Below are positions 45,896 to 57,854 of a stretch of DNA of 64,000 nucleotides, one piece after another. A program made the translations under genes and the position numbers. Location: positions 146,975,428 through 147,039,427 of the forward strand of contig NC_135784.1 in NCBI RefSeq assembly GCF_051106095.1. The letters run 5' to 3'. The notes under the pieces were generated by a model, which was not told the DNA's origin, did not search any database, and saw only the letters and a list, made by a program, of their open reading frames with translations. The DNA comes from Pogona vitticeps (taxonomy: Eukaryota > Chordata > Lepidosauria > Squamata > Agamidae). Each line of letters starts with the position of its first letter. Within the stretch, counting starts at the first letter, position 1.

Positions 45896-46820
45896 ATTAG
45901 ATGTTTTAACAAACAAAGAACAGCAAAACTTGCAGGTAAAATAATACCAGGAAAGAAATGGTAAGTGTTCTTGGATCAAAATGTTACGAGGACTTAATTC
46001 GTAACAGGAACTAAATGGCAACTCAGGTCATGATTGAAATTCATGCCAGCTCAAACGTCAGAGAGGTGTTATATGATATTTGGGAGTCAGCATAGGACTT
46101 AAAGTACAAAATACATAAGCACTTCATCAAGTGTGTGGATATGTGAAATTCAGTATTCATTTCTTTCACATACTGAGGATTAATTCTAATAATCAGATTT
46201 GACTAGAGTAGACCAACTGAATTAATTAGAATTGTTCAGACAACACTTACATATGTCCTATTGATGCAACAAGTCTACTCCAATTGTGATTAATAATTGG
46301 ATGTAGCCCTTAAGCTAAGCAAGAGACTATTCACACAAACAGCAGTTGCACACATGACACTAAAATAGTGAAATATAGGTGTGGGGAATGTGATCCAAAC
46401 CCTGATGTGGGAATAGAGCACATTCAATCTTTGCTTCCATTCACACACACACACCTCCAGATCAGGCTTTCCATGGCCACTGCTTGCATAGGTGAGAAAG
46501 ACCTCTGTTGGAGTTGGAACTTTTCCCCAGTCCAAAAAGCGGGTGGAGCAGGGCTCCTGATCTGGATCAATATTGCACCAAGGACCAAATGCTTAAAGTC
46601 CTCTGTTTCCCATAGGCTAGCAATACAGATTAGGTTAGAAGTCCCTGAAGTTTACTTTATAAAAGGCCATTCACACAATTTTGAACTCTGTGAATGATAC
46701 CTTATTGAGTGGAGCCCTCAGAAGCAAGAGACATTTTCCAGTTGCTATTTCCAACTATTTGGGATACGTCTGTATTTTGTAATTGGGTGTCTCTAAGTGA
46801 AGACATAACAAAGGATAAGA
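45896..46820. other. Unassigned sequence
   Basis: Nothing recognised; short frames only. Confidence 0.4.
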
Positions 46821-46824
46821 TTGG

Positions 46825-47015
46825 TGACCCTTTCCAGGGTTTTCCAAGTAGGCAATAATCAGAAGTGTTTCACCATTCCCTTTTTCTGGGGGCATCCTTG
46901 GAGTGAACAGCTTGCCCAAGGCCACACAGACTGGCTCTTTTCCTGGCAATCATATTCCCAACCTCTAACTCTGCAGATACCCAAACCACTGAGCTATCCA
47001 GTTAGCTATTTCCCT
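46825..47015 (-). mobile_element. tRNA-derived SINE, near complete, antisense
   Basis: On the minus strand the head reads GGATAGCTCAGTGGTTTGGG (A box), then a B-box-like region, then GTGTGGCCTTGGGCAAGC, GGGAATGGTGAAACACTTCT and AGGCAATAATC on the way to the tail. Same family as 28615 and 58500. Confidence 0.7.
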
Positions 47016-48944
47016 CATTAGAATTTAATATTTAGCTTGCTATTGTAGGCTCCAGCCAATCTTGTGCTGTGTTCTTCCTCTGGCATAAAGGAATGAACGT
47101 ACAGTAAACCTTGCTAAGATGTTAGTATTGTATAGACAACTGGTGTTGCACCCCAGGAGTCATGACTTGACACATAACAGCAAATGCCTAGGCTAATTTC
47201 TTAAGTTGTAGCAACTCACCTATTAGATTTATGCCAGTTGTTTTATTGCCACAGAATGAATCTTACAGGACTTTAGTCATTCTTTTTTTTCAGTTGCTAT
47301 GTTTGTCTGATGATATTCAGATTCCACACATCAAATGGTTTTCAGTGCACAGCATTTGGTACACAGTGGAAATTTCTGATGCACAGTATTTCCCAAGAAT
47401 GAACTTTAGGAGGTATATATAATGTTTATTTTTAGAGATAAATTTATTATAGGCAAATTCCCTTCTCCTCCCCCCCCCATTCTGTTGATTGACTGGAGCC
47501 TTGGTGCCTACATGCGTGAAGCTGCTGACACTCACAAAAACATTGGTGTTACCGAGGAAGGGGGTAGTATAATGAGCAGAATGTCACTGCTTTCCACAAC
47601 ACATGCCCTGCCATTTCCTCTGATTTGATATAACATAAATAAATTCTTGGTGGCTCCTGAAGGCGACTCAGGCAGCTACAAAGCTGTGGACTGCTGATGG
47701 TGCATTCTAAATAAATGAGTTCCCTACGTGCCCAACATTTCAGCCCTTTGGGCTAAGGAAGGAAATTGTTAGTTGCCCAAGAAAGGTCAAAGGGAGCAAG
47801 TGGACTTTTTCCTTTATTTGTCTCGAAGAACCAACAAGATGATGGGAATGTTCTAGCTGGCCCGAGAGCAAAGTTTCAACAAGGCAGCCACATATGGGAA
47901 AGAGGAGTTTGTCATGCTATCCATGCAGCACTTAGAAAAGTTCTATCAAACAATGAATATGCATCTTCTCTTCCATGCTGGTGACAGAGAAGGAAGCAGT
48001 TTTGGGTTGTTGGGCAAATATTACAGCGAGAGGATGGGGAAAGGGCAGAGACACTGAAGCAAACCTTTTCATTTCCCTCTTCCCAGATCAACCATGCCTG
48101 AACAGCTTTTTCATGGGAAACGTCTGAAGAACTGAAAGTCTTGGTGATGGAAGGGAAGTATTAAGAAATGGTAACAAGTGAGCCAAAAATTGTAGTTGAT
48201 GAATCTTGGTTCCAGGCATAAGGAGCCACATGAGAAAATGTAACCCACGATGGTAAAGCGATCAGGAGTTTTTAGTACCTGTATTTGCTTTCAGTAATTC
48301 TATCATGTCCTTTGAACCTGAACAGATCAAGGTCTAGTCTGCATGTGATTTTACTATTGGCATTATTGCTATTCGAAGGATTGCCAGCCTCACATCAAGC
48401 TTTGTTCCTCACTACTTAATCTCTGAAATCAATTTGAAAACTGTAACTTTCGTGCTATTTAAAAAAAATAGAGTAGTATCTCTCTTTATTTTCTGTATCA
48501 TTGGAAGAAAGGCATAGTTTTTCCTCCATCTGAATTTTCTTTGGCTGATTTAAAACCTTTGCTGGTAAGGATCGTTAAATCATAGATAATTCAACCAATA
48601 AATTGCAAAATCAGTTCTCTTCCTAGTGATGCATCTTGCCAGCTCGCTGTTGGGAATGGTCTTCAGTCAGTCTGATTTAGCCAAGGTAAACAGGTGAATT
48701 CCCAACAGACAAACAATCCTTTTAATGATTCCTCAGACAGGTATTTTTTGAAGACAGAAAGAGAGGTTTCTGTGATTGGTAAGTACTCTCACCCATATTT
48801 CTTACATTTTTTCCCAACTCCATTCATATGTAAGTGGCTGAAAACAGGACACCTTTTAAATGTATTTAAGATGACTCCCATGCCCCTACAAGTAACTATA
48901 GAGAAGCTATACAACAAATGCCTTCTCAAGTCTACAGCGTGGCA
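47016..48944. other. Long stretch without recognised features
   Basis: About 1.9 kb. A 63-codon frame at 47231-47422 follows a pyrimidine tract with CAG (47292) but has no further support. No repeat recognised. Confidence 0.4.
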
Positions 48945-49665
48945 TCACAGGAAACTGCCTTAGGCTAGGTCAGACCTTTAATCCAGCTAGCCACCTTCAA
49001 GGATTTAAGAAGGGATTCTATTCTAGCCCTATTGGGAAGTTACTTATCTACCTTTATGGTCTCCCTTCCAAGTACAGTGGGGTCTCTACTTAAGAACGTC
49101 TCTACTTAAGAACAATCCAACTTAAGAACAGCTCCATTTGCTAAATTTTGCTTCTACTTGAGAACAGAAATCCAAGATAAGAACAGGGAAAAAAACCTTT
49201 CCTGCTCTTTTTTTAACCTTAGGTCATCTTAGGTTAAAAAAAATTCTCCCCCTAGTGGTAGAGTACGTATTAACCAGCTTTGCATTAGTTCCTATGGGAA
49301 CTAATGCTTCAATGTACGAACGCACCTCTACATAACAAAAAAACAGCCAGAAAGGATTAATTGGTTTTCAGTCCATTCCTATGGGAAATTCTGCTTCAAC
49401 TTAAGAACGTTTCAACTTAAGAACACCATTCCAAAACGGATTAAGTTCTTAAGCAGAGGTTCCACTGTAGTTTCTATGGACGGAAAAGAGCAGATACGGA
49501 TTAAATGGTTTTCAATGCATTCCTATGGGAAATGCAGATTCAACATAAGAACTTTTCAACTTGAGAACCACCTTCCAATATGGATTAAGTTCTTAAGTAG
49601 AGACCCCACTGTACTAACCAGGTCTGATCCTGCTTAGCTTCACTGGCTACAGGCCAGTATGATGA
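48945..49665 (-). mobile_element. 5S rRNA-derived SINE, split by a Tigger MITE
   Basis: On the minus strand, 49614-49647 reads GAAGCTAAGCAGGATCAGAC then CTGGTTAGT, an internal 5S rRNA promoter-like segment. The sequence resumes on the other side of the MITE as ACTTGGAAGGGAGACC (about 49056-49072). Together these match the A-box/C-box part of vertebrate 5S rRNA. Farther left come a CTGACCTAGCCTAAGGCAGT phrase and SINE-body sequence. The 3' half of true 5S RNA is missing, so it is a 5S-derived SINE rather than a gene. Confidence 0.65.
49075..49611. mobile_element. Tigger/pogo MITE with a repeated end
   Basis: A 537-bp element with ends CAGTGGGGTCTCTACTTAAG and the inverse, flanked by TA (49073-49074 and 49612-49613). 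It contains several ACTTAAGAAC units. A second inward end, TTCCACTG followed by TA, occurs at 49461-49469, and the block before it (about 49340-49467) is repeated with changes at about 49490-49611. It has no coding capacity. Confidence 0.85.
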
Positions 49666-50204
49666 TTCTAAATGCTAAATGGCTCAGGGAAGGGAGAATT
49701 CAAATTGGAACAAACACAAAGAACTGGAGTGTCAAGCACTGTTAATGCAATCAGATTAAACATACACAATGCACCAGTCCTGTTCCCCCATCTCCATTCC
49801 TGTCCCTGTTTAACCTGTGGAGGGCAGCATTCTAAAACAGAAAGTCTCTGCTCCCCATGGAGGTTCTCCACCTGAGCTGGAACCTTAATTTTCTAAGTCA
49901 GAGTGTCTAGGAAGAGCAGAATCTTCTTCGGACTGGTTGCCATCCATGCCTAAAAGGTGATGGAAGTGATGATGGAAAAGGAGGGCTAGAACACAACTCA
50001 TGTGTTTAATTTACAGGAGAAGCTAACACCTGGGGCAGTTTCTACAATCACTTTTTGTCCTCACACCACATTCTCTGAGGTTGAAACTCTGTGTTGTGGT
50101 GAGCAACACGTTGAGTTCGGGATCCTGTGTTTATCTTATTAAACAAATACAGGGAGGGAAGCATCTGCAGGGAAGAACTGGTCATATAGTACCTAGTTGT
50201 CAAA
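49666..50204. other. Unassigned sequence
   Basis: No gene recognised. Two 67-codon frames on opposite strands (49668-49875) are mirror chance frames. Confidence 0.4.
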
Positions 50205-50625
50205 AGGAGGGCAACCGAAATGGTAAACATCCTGACCACCAAAGACCTATGAAAAATGAGTGTGTTTAGTATGGAAAAGAGAAGGCAACAAAGTGACAGG
50301 ATGGCCATCTTCAAATATCTAAAGGGCTGGCATTTGCACAATGAAGCACGCTTGCTTTCTGCAACTCTAAGGCAGAACCCAAAACAGTGGATTCAAATTA
50401 GAGGGAAGAATGTTCAGAAGAACTCCATGACAATAAGAGCTGTTTGACAATGGAATAGACTACCTTGGAGGATGATGGACTCTTCATTGGTTTTTTTTCA
50501 GTAGAGGTTGGATGGCCATCTGTCAGAGAAACGATTGCTGTAGATTTCCTCCATCAGTGAACTGGACCTCATATGCTTTGGGGTCCCTTCCAGCTTGTTC
50601 AATTCTGTGATTCCATGATAAAGGC
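50205..50625 (+). mobile_element. CR1 LINE 3' end, sense
   Basis: It carries GAGGGCAACCGAAATGGTAA, AGGATGGCCATCTTCAAATA, GAGGTTGGATGGCCATCTGT and GTCCCTTCCAGCTTGTTCAA, and ends in the 3' tip ATTCTGTGATTCCATGAT. The order is that of the CR1 ORF2 end and 3' UTR. The copy is 5'-truncated. Confidence 0.8.
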
Positions 50626-50724
50626 TTCACATTTCCACAATCCCTTCCAAATGATAGCTAATGACCATTCCCCTTCTTCATGCAGCCCATTAAGCAACAC
50701 TATATGTTGCTTAATGAAACAGAT

Positions 50725-50965
50725 AGGAGCCTTGTGGCACAGTGGTTAAACTGCAGTACTGCAGCCAAAACTCTGCTCACAACCTGGGTTCAGTCTCAGG
50801 TAGATGGCTCAAGATTGACCCAGCCTTCTATGCTTCCGAGGTCTGTAAACTGAGCTCCCAGCTCACTGGGAGGACGGGACAATCTGTAGCCTGCATATTT
50901 ACATTGTAAATTGCCCAGAAAATGCTTTAAGGACTAAAGGACAGTATATAAGCAGTACGCTTCGC
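50725..50965 (+). mobile_element. tRNA-derived SINE with LINE-type tail, sense
   Basis: The head GGAGCCTTGTGGCACAGTGG has an A box, and ACCTGGGTTCAGTCTC is the B box. The body carries CCAGCCTTCTATGCTTCCGA and the tail ATTGCCCAGAAAATGCTTTA, GTATATAAGCAGTACGC. The truncated head at 22585 belongs to the same family. Confidence 0.75.
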
Positions 50966-52304
50966 TTTACTATATATTTACTGTATTGTAACATAGTACC
51001 ATTCTGGAGACAATACTGGGAGAAAATGGCATCACTTTTGGGATCAGTGTCATTTCAAGAATGGAGGTAGCTCCGAGTAATCCATCAAATCAATAGGGGC
51101 AATAAACACCACCTCCTCCCAGTTCCACTCACCCAAAATATGAAAATTTTCTCCCTCAAGTTACACCATTGACCCAGCAGTACTGGATGCATTTCCTGCT
51201 CAAGTAATAGTGCCTAGGGTGCTGTCCACAGAGCTTTAATGAAGATATTCAGGATTAGAAGAAAGTCCCGGGACAAGGGAAAGCTTTTTTTCTGATTAAA
51301 CAAACATGGCATTGGGCTTTTAGGCTTAGGAGAAATCTACGGATAAATTTTAGGAACATAAACGACACTCAGGTTACCAGGTAACATTAACAGGTTATGG
51401 GTATTAAGTGTATATCATCTGTTTTGCTTTTTGGCAATCCAGCCATTGGGGAAAACGATAGCCTGAGCATTCTGAAACACAGACTTTTAGGCCCTTTTTC
51501 GTTACTTTGCTTAAGGATAACTTTTATAACAGAAATATCATTTTCTCAGCAAGTCTCTTTAATGTATCCTTTCCATCTGCATTCCCCCTCGTTCTCGTAT
51601 TAGTTACATGATTTCCTGAAACTGACCTCCATTATTTCCCTTGTTGATATGTGGTTAGTATAATATATTCTAATGAAGTGTAGGTAAAAAGGAAACATAA
51701 ACTTGATCTGGGATATAATGAGCCAACAGTTATCTCCTTGGGAAGCTGATCAAGTAACAAGGAATTCTAGCCGATTGGTAGGTGGCTTAATTCGGTGCTA
51801 GCCATTATAAATAGAATCGATGCAAATCATGAAATCATTCATCCGGTGTGTCCCAAGTGGCCTGAAAGAAAACAGTGCAGTAGATAATAATTTGCTAACA
51901 GATGTCACACTGAATGCAGCAATATCATTTTAGAAGTCATTATTATTCTGGGGAAAGCTTTACACCCTGTTGCTCCACAGACTAATTCCTTCCAGCAAAA
52001 CTGAAACATTATCAGCCCACTGATTTGTGTCTGCTTGCCAAAGCAACAAGCCAAAAAATGTGCAGAATTATTTTTAAGGCAACGTGACTCCTGGACTATT
52101 GCCTACTCTTGCACGTGAGTTTGGTCCCATTCATTTCAGTGGAGGAGGCACTTTGCACATGGACTACAAGACTGCTTTCTCCACTGGAAGGAATAAAGCC
52201 ATCTTTGGGACTGATGACAACTGAATTCGAAGCTGCTCCATTGAAAGAAAAGGTTCATCAATCATATTGTTCTGACTTATGACGGGAAAATGCAATTGAT
52301 TGGA
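50966..52304. other. Stretch without recognised features
   Basis: About 1.3 kb, AT-rich. Nothing recognised. Confidence 0.4.
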
Positions 52305-52912
52305 ATGATCGAATCAAAGAATAATGGAGCCAAAAGGGTCCTATAAGGCCAGGGGTCTCCAAACCTTTCAGTTTGAGGCCCACATCATATGTTTTACAAA
52401 TTTTTGAGGGCTGAAGAAGGGAAGGGGGACCCAAGTGATCTCCCACCCCCACTGTCTTTGCTCAGCCTTTGCTCCTCTCCCTATCCCTTTCAGCCCTCAA
52501 AAATGTGTAAAATATATGATGAGGCCCTCAAGCTGAAATGTTTGGAGATCCCCTGGCTTTATAGGACCCTTTTGTCTTATAGGCCCCTTCCTGTGCCCAG
52601 GTGGAGATAGGAAGAGGAGTGAAGCCTGACAGAAACAATCTGCCTCCACCCCTATTGTCTTTGCAAAGACAGTAGGGGTGGGGGAATCAATTGGGTCCCC
52701 CTTCCCTCCTCTTCCTATGCATGGGCCAGATAAAAAGGCAAGGCAGGCCAGATGTGGCCCGTGGGCAATAGTTTGGAGACTCCTGTATAAGGCCATTGAG
52801 TTCAACCTCCTGCTCAATGAATGAATTCAAATCAAAGGATGTTTGACAGATAGTTGTCTAATTTCTCTTGAATGCTTCCAGCATTGGAGCACTCACCACC
52901 TCCTGAGGTCCT
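52305..52912 (-). mobile_element. CR1 LINE 3' end, antisense, split by hAT
   Basis: Left part GGGTCCTATAAGGC; right part TATAAGGCCATTGAGTTCAA, TAGTTGTCTAATTTCTCTTG, GCACTCACCACCTCCTGAGG. Without the hAT insert the two parts read as one normal CR1 3' end. Confidence 0.75.
52350..52785. mobile_element. hAT element with perfect 8-bp duplication
   Basis: A 436-bp element with ends CAGGGGTCTCCAAACCTTTC and AGTTTGGAGACTCCTG, flanked by TATAAGGC (52342-52349 and 52786-52793). The interior has two arms containing TTTGAGGGCTGAA/CAGCCCTCAAAAATG and AGACAGTAGGGGTGGGG-type inverted pairs. No transposase. Confidence 0.88.
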
Positions 52913-53654
52913 GGTGCACTACTAGTGAAGCTCCAGCCGCTGAATGCATTGTCCCACAAACTAGAACTGCTGGTTCTTATAACTTTTATCTGCTTTCCAC
53001 TTTGCTTAAATCCTCACAATGTTAAGTGTAGGAATGTAAATGAGAGATCAATTGGTTGAGCTTACAAGAGTTTGTGTGAATTTTTTTACATTTAGGAACT
53101 TATGTGAGAAAAATTCAAAGTGGATTTTGTGGAAAAACCTTGAATTAAGCACAAAAAAACTTGCACAACATGTGATTTCATATACAACTCACACGTTTGT
53201 ATATAATACAAGGTTTTTGGTGCAGTTTTTTATTTTTTTTAATTTATTTATTTATTTTTGCTATTGCTGTTACCAATGAAAAGTTCACCTTGACATGTGG
53301 GAGCGAAAAGAAGCACAAACATGTTAGCAACGATGATTATCTAAAGAGAACAGTTTTGTTGGCTTTTCGTTAAGAAAGTAATGAATATTTACACATTTTC
53401 TTGCCCTTGATCCCATTAGGAAAAATACTGAGCCTATGTGAAACAGTGGCAGCTTCTAGAAAGACATTTGCTGCCAAGAGAATGCTGTAGAATACTGGAG
53501 AGTGACAAGAAGTCTCACCACCTTTTAAAATTGATACTGATATGGATACTCAGCATGTTTGAGGTCTCTCCAAAATGCCCAAAATATTGGTTGGGCTCTG
53601 GCATGAGATGGCACAAGGAAGCTTTTATTTTGCTTAGGACATTTATCTTGTTGC
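52913..53654. other. Unassigned sequence
   Basis: AT-rich. The right end (53618-53650) contains a phrase repeated at 54626. Confidence 0.4.
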
Positions 53655-53855
53655 CGTGGCTTGCATGGTTTAGTCATGTGCCAACAAGTCAGAACCTATT
53701 TATAGCAACCCTAATAGGGCTTCCAATATAAGTGAGATATTTATGGAGTGGATTTACCAGTTACACACCTTCAGTGACCTTCCACGGCTGAGTTGGGATT
53801 TGAACCCAGGTCTCCTGATTCCCAGTCCATTGCTCTACCCACTACACCATACTGT
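53655..53855 (-). mobile_element. tRNA-derived SINE with intact A and B boxes, antisense
   Basis: On the minus strand: TGGTGTAGTGGGTAGAGCAA (A box), CCTGGGTTCAAATCC (B box), then a body and the tail phrase GGTTCTGACTTGTTGGCACA. Both promoter boxes of RNA polymerase III are close to canonical. The tail is shared with SINEs having other heads at 28615 and 58500. Confidence 0.8.
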
Positions 53856-54879
53856 TTAGCAAAGTATAATTTGTTTAAAACTACTGTTTCTGCCCAAAAC
53901 TTACAACTTTTGCCTTTGTGAAGCTAAACAACAAACACTAAGTTATTGTATTTCCCAGTACTGCACATTTTAATGAAATAGGCAAGAACCTATCATAAAA
54001 AACACCACACGTTTGCCAAAACCAAGCCCTTTGTGATTCACCATGCAATATGGAGGGGGGGAGCGGGAAAAAGTTGCCATGTGATGATGATTTAAGTAAA
54101 GATTTACATCCTTTACTGGAGTTAACATCTGTGCTAGACAAGGGCACTGCAATGACATTATTTTAAAAATAATTATAGAAATCTGGATGCAAGCCTTAAG
54201 TAAATGCTGAAATGTTTAAGTAATATTTTCCCTTATAAGGGAAATATTGTGTTGCTGGTTGAGAATTTGAGCATCTCATGATAGTAACAAACATTACCAC
54301 TAAGCACACATTACTATAAACATTTTAACCACAAATCTTGCCTTTTCTCCAGGTATCATCTTAGGTCTAATAATTTTTAGGAGCAGTATAATTATTCTTA
54401 GTTATGACTAACCTCGGATAGACAAATAAATCAAAACTTGTCTATTGCTTGACTCCAAGTTTGAGTTATAGCTTTCCATTGACAGACACTAATTTTAAAA
54501 AATGTTATCATAATTTATTGATGTCTTGAATATCTGCCCATTTTGCTAACTAGGGCTTGCTGGATCTTTAGAAACTGACAAATAAAGTGTATGAAATAAA
54601 TTTCTATACGACCGCTCCTCATAATGAAGCTTTTATTTTGCTTCAGACATTTATCCTGAATTATTTTTGCAACATTTCAGTGAATGATTGGGAACATCCA
54701 GTTAGCAACTTCCTGCAGTTTCATTCCTCTTACGACCACAAAAGCATGGTAGATGGATGATATTGGTATTTTAAAGAAGCCATTTTACTCATTTTTTAAA
54801 AATGAGTCCCCAAGTACGGAACCGTTAATGCTCATAGTGGTGAAAGAGTGGCATATCCTTTCATCAACAACAACCTTAA
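53856..54879. other. AT-rich unique sequence
   Basis: No gene or repeat recognised apart from the duplicated phrase at 54626-54658. It has the even, repeat-free look of possible conserved non-coding DNA, which cannot be tested here. Confidence 0.35.
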
Positions 54880-54985
54880 AACTGCAGAGCTGGAAGGGAC
54901 CCTGAGGATCATTGGGTCCAGCCCCTATCAGGGAGGCACAGTGAGGAATTGAACTCCCAGCCTCCAGCTCTCATGTTATAGGTCT
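54880..54985 (-). mobile_element. tRNA-derived SINE with CR1-like tail, antisense
   Basis: CAGAGCTGGAAGGGACCCTG and GCACAGTGAGGAATTGAACT with CCCAGCCTCCAGCTCTCATG match the family at 10140-10262 in the same orientation. Truncated near the tRNA head. Confidence 0.65.
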
Positions 54986-57480
54986 TCCACAAATTACAGT
55001 ACATCTTTGTGTCCCTGTGTGAGATGGCTGCTTCATCCCAGGGATGGATGAGTCTGTAGATCTTTTCTTCCGTTTTTTTTTTAAATTTATGTTCTTCATT
55101 AATGTCATGCACTTCAAATGAAGAAATTTTCCAAATGTTTGGCATCGTAACCTTTTAAAAAATGTATGAAGATAAAATTCTTCCCCAATGCAAGAGGCCA
55201 AATTCAAGGTAAACACCTATCAACCAATCTGAGGCAGATTTGCCTGTCATAGGGGTAGTAAAGATGAAGATTTTTTTTGGGGGGGGGAGAAATGGGAACT
55301 AATATGGCTGAACAAATTCAAATATTCAAAGCCAGAGGCAAACTTAAGTAGAGGTCTACTGCATGGGTGAGTGAATCTGTCACATTCAATTTTTTTTTCA
55401 CAATAATAAAACAAAACAAAAACTTTGGTTCTTTCTACCACATTTATGAAGAATTCTGTGGCTGTTTGAAAGATCCTGTCCATTAATGGGCAAAATTCTG
55501 TTCATTGATTTAAGCCAGCATAAACCAGATAGAGGTGCTGGAAGTAATTCATTTCAATGAATTGGGAACTTCCTTTTTCCTACTTTCTGGTTTGAAGGCT
55601 CCCTAGAGATCCCTTTTGCCTGAGGAAGTTTTTGGGAGCCTTGGGATGGTGGGAGGGAGCCTTTAGTAGTCAAAAATGGCCACTGGGATCAAGACAGCTG
55701 ATGGCAATTCAGAAGTATCTTTTGGTTTTTAAAAGAGTAATCTGCATCTTATAAACACACCATAATTCTGCCTTCTCAAAGTGAGGCATGCATTACACCC
55801 ATTAGAGACTCAGCCAAACTCCCTTGTCCACTCTTATAAGGTGAGAAAAACAAGGGTCCAACATACATGTGGTGGCTTTTGCTTCTCTAAGGTTGTACAA
55901 GCTGAAACATTTCTCTTATCACTGAACAAACAAAAGCTATAGCAACATCTACTGGGCCTGTATCTGTTATAACATCCAAATCAGAACAGACTTATTTTAT
56001 TTGCAATGACCCACTGAGTGCCCCCCACTCTTCTGGCATGGGTGAGAGTACAATAGGCCTTGGACCACACAAAACAGCTCTTTTGGAAAACTGAGAAGAT
56101 GAAATGCTGGCAGACAAAAAATGGCTTCTTTGTTACCAGCATCATTGCAGAGTAGGGCTCTCATCTCTGTTCAGTCAGACCTGTACTAATTTGTCCACCC
56201 TCTGATCTCCCTCTCACCTAATTCATCATCAACAGCTCCCTAATAAACCATAGGCTACTCTGTCTCCAGTCTGTGGGAGAAGACATTGAGGAACAATCAT
56301 ATCCACTGGCTTGATCACTTCCTCATAACAGAGGCTGACCAGAGCTTCAATTACATCACATGTTCAGTAAGCAGTAAATTCCCCAAGGGCTATCAGAATG
56401 CTACTCATATCTGTCAGCCTCTTGGTACTGGCCACGTTTACTTGTTCCTGGCCTCTTCTGAAGCCAATCAATTGCTGAATGAAAATGCAACACCTACGTG
56501 AATACCATTGAGTCAATAAGTCTACTCCAGTTGGAACTGGCAACTGAATTTAGGCCTATGTATTTATGCATTGCCTATGTCTTGCCCAGCAACTTTGTGC
56601 GAAGGACTACACATCCCTTCAGTAATCTATAGACTGGCAAATACATGAAACTTTCATATGTCATACATATGTAAGAACCAGAAGGGAAGTATTTGAGCTT
56701 TACCTGGTGATAAGTGGCTGCAGTAAAGGAATTGTTCAGTGCATGCATTGCCATAAAGGACCTCTGTCAGTTCAATTTTTTTTAAAAAAAGTCACACTAG
56801 TCACATGCAGGACCTCGGACACACTTAACGTAGCTCTTTGGATCTTGGCCATTATATGCAAGCAATTAACTTTGGCCGTCTGACTTCTGATATATTTCCC
56901 AGGTGGCCATTTGGGTGGAGGAGTGTTCAGCAAATGGCTGGCTTCTGGTTTAGTACCTGAGGTGCCACCTCTTAAGCTTCATCCAGAGTGTTAACTATAA
57001 ACCAAGTGGAACCCACACATCCTGTGCTCAGTGTTATTGTGAGCTGTGCTCAACCCAAGAGCTGTTATTGCAAGTTGAATTCCATTAAACACAGTGGACT
57101 TCAACGTCAAACTGGATGAAAACAAAAGCACCATTCTGAACTTCAACCCTATAAAAAGGAAAGGTACCAGATATATTTAAACAAATACCCACTGAATGCT
57201 CATAAACTAAACAGCTGTGTGGAAACTATGCACATCTTTAACTGAAGTTCCACCCGTTTCAAGAGAAGAGAAATGAGGCTTGCTCTATTCCATGAAACAG
57301 CTTGATTGGCCACAGGCCTCCTATTAATTAGCTGGAACATCAATGATTACAGAGTCTGGCCTCTGTTTTGGAGGTGTTGTTGGCTACCCTTCACTTATAG
57401 TGTCTCCTCAATCTATGACCCTATGGGATTTGGGATTTCATAAATCTGTTACCACATTGCTCTGATAAATATTCCTTCAG
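54986..57480. other. Long stretch without recognised features
   Basis: About 2.5 kb, mostly unique. Short homopolymer runs (55080, 55270, 55390). No clear exon or repeat. Confidence 0.4.
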
Positions 57481-57595
57481 ATGGTTGAGGAGAAATGAAC
57501 AGCAAAAAGAACGGCTAGAAGAACAAGTGTCCAAGCTAGCCAGTAAACTGATGTTATGGCAATCTCCACCTACCTGGCTGGCTCCCCAAAAATGA
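57481..57595 (+). other. Candidate coding exon, coiled-coil-like
   Basis: After TATTCCTTCAG (acceptor-like, ending 57480) the segment reads, with one leading base, WLRRNEQQKERLEEQVSKLA followed by SKLMLWQSPPTWLAPQK and stop TGA (57593-57595). The first half has a charged heptad-like pattern typical of a coiled coil. No repeat explains it. There is no nearby polyadenylation signal and no second exon to pair with, and 37 codons is short, so chance cannot be excluded. Protein unidentified. Confidence 0.25.
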
Positions 57596-57854
57596 GGGTC
57601 CCCTGGTCAACTTGCATGACATCAATTTGCTGTAAACGCAGTGAGCTATTGACATGAGTAAACAAAGACAGGTAATGTTAGGCTCCAATCCTGCATACAT
57701 CTCAGCTGAACTAAATGGCGAATACCCTATTGCCAGTATCCTGGTTCCATTCTTGACCAACCATCTGCCAAGACTTATCAGTTTCCCTTCTGCAAACATA
57801 ATTCAACATTAGATTCTGGTTAAGTCACTAATCTGCCATTTTGGTACATTAGAA

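Noticed and set aside
47293-47412. Possible exon after a T-rich tract and CAG
   Set aside because: The donor-like GTATAT is weak, the residue composition is unremarkable, and no partner exon was found.
49614-49647. A true 5S rRNA gene
   Set aside because: Only the internal promoter region is present, it is diverged, and it continues into SINE-type sequence rather than the 5S 3' half and a T-run terminator.
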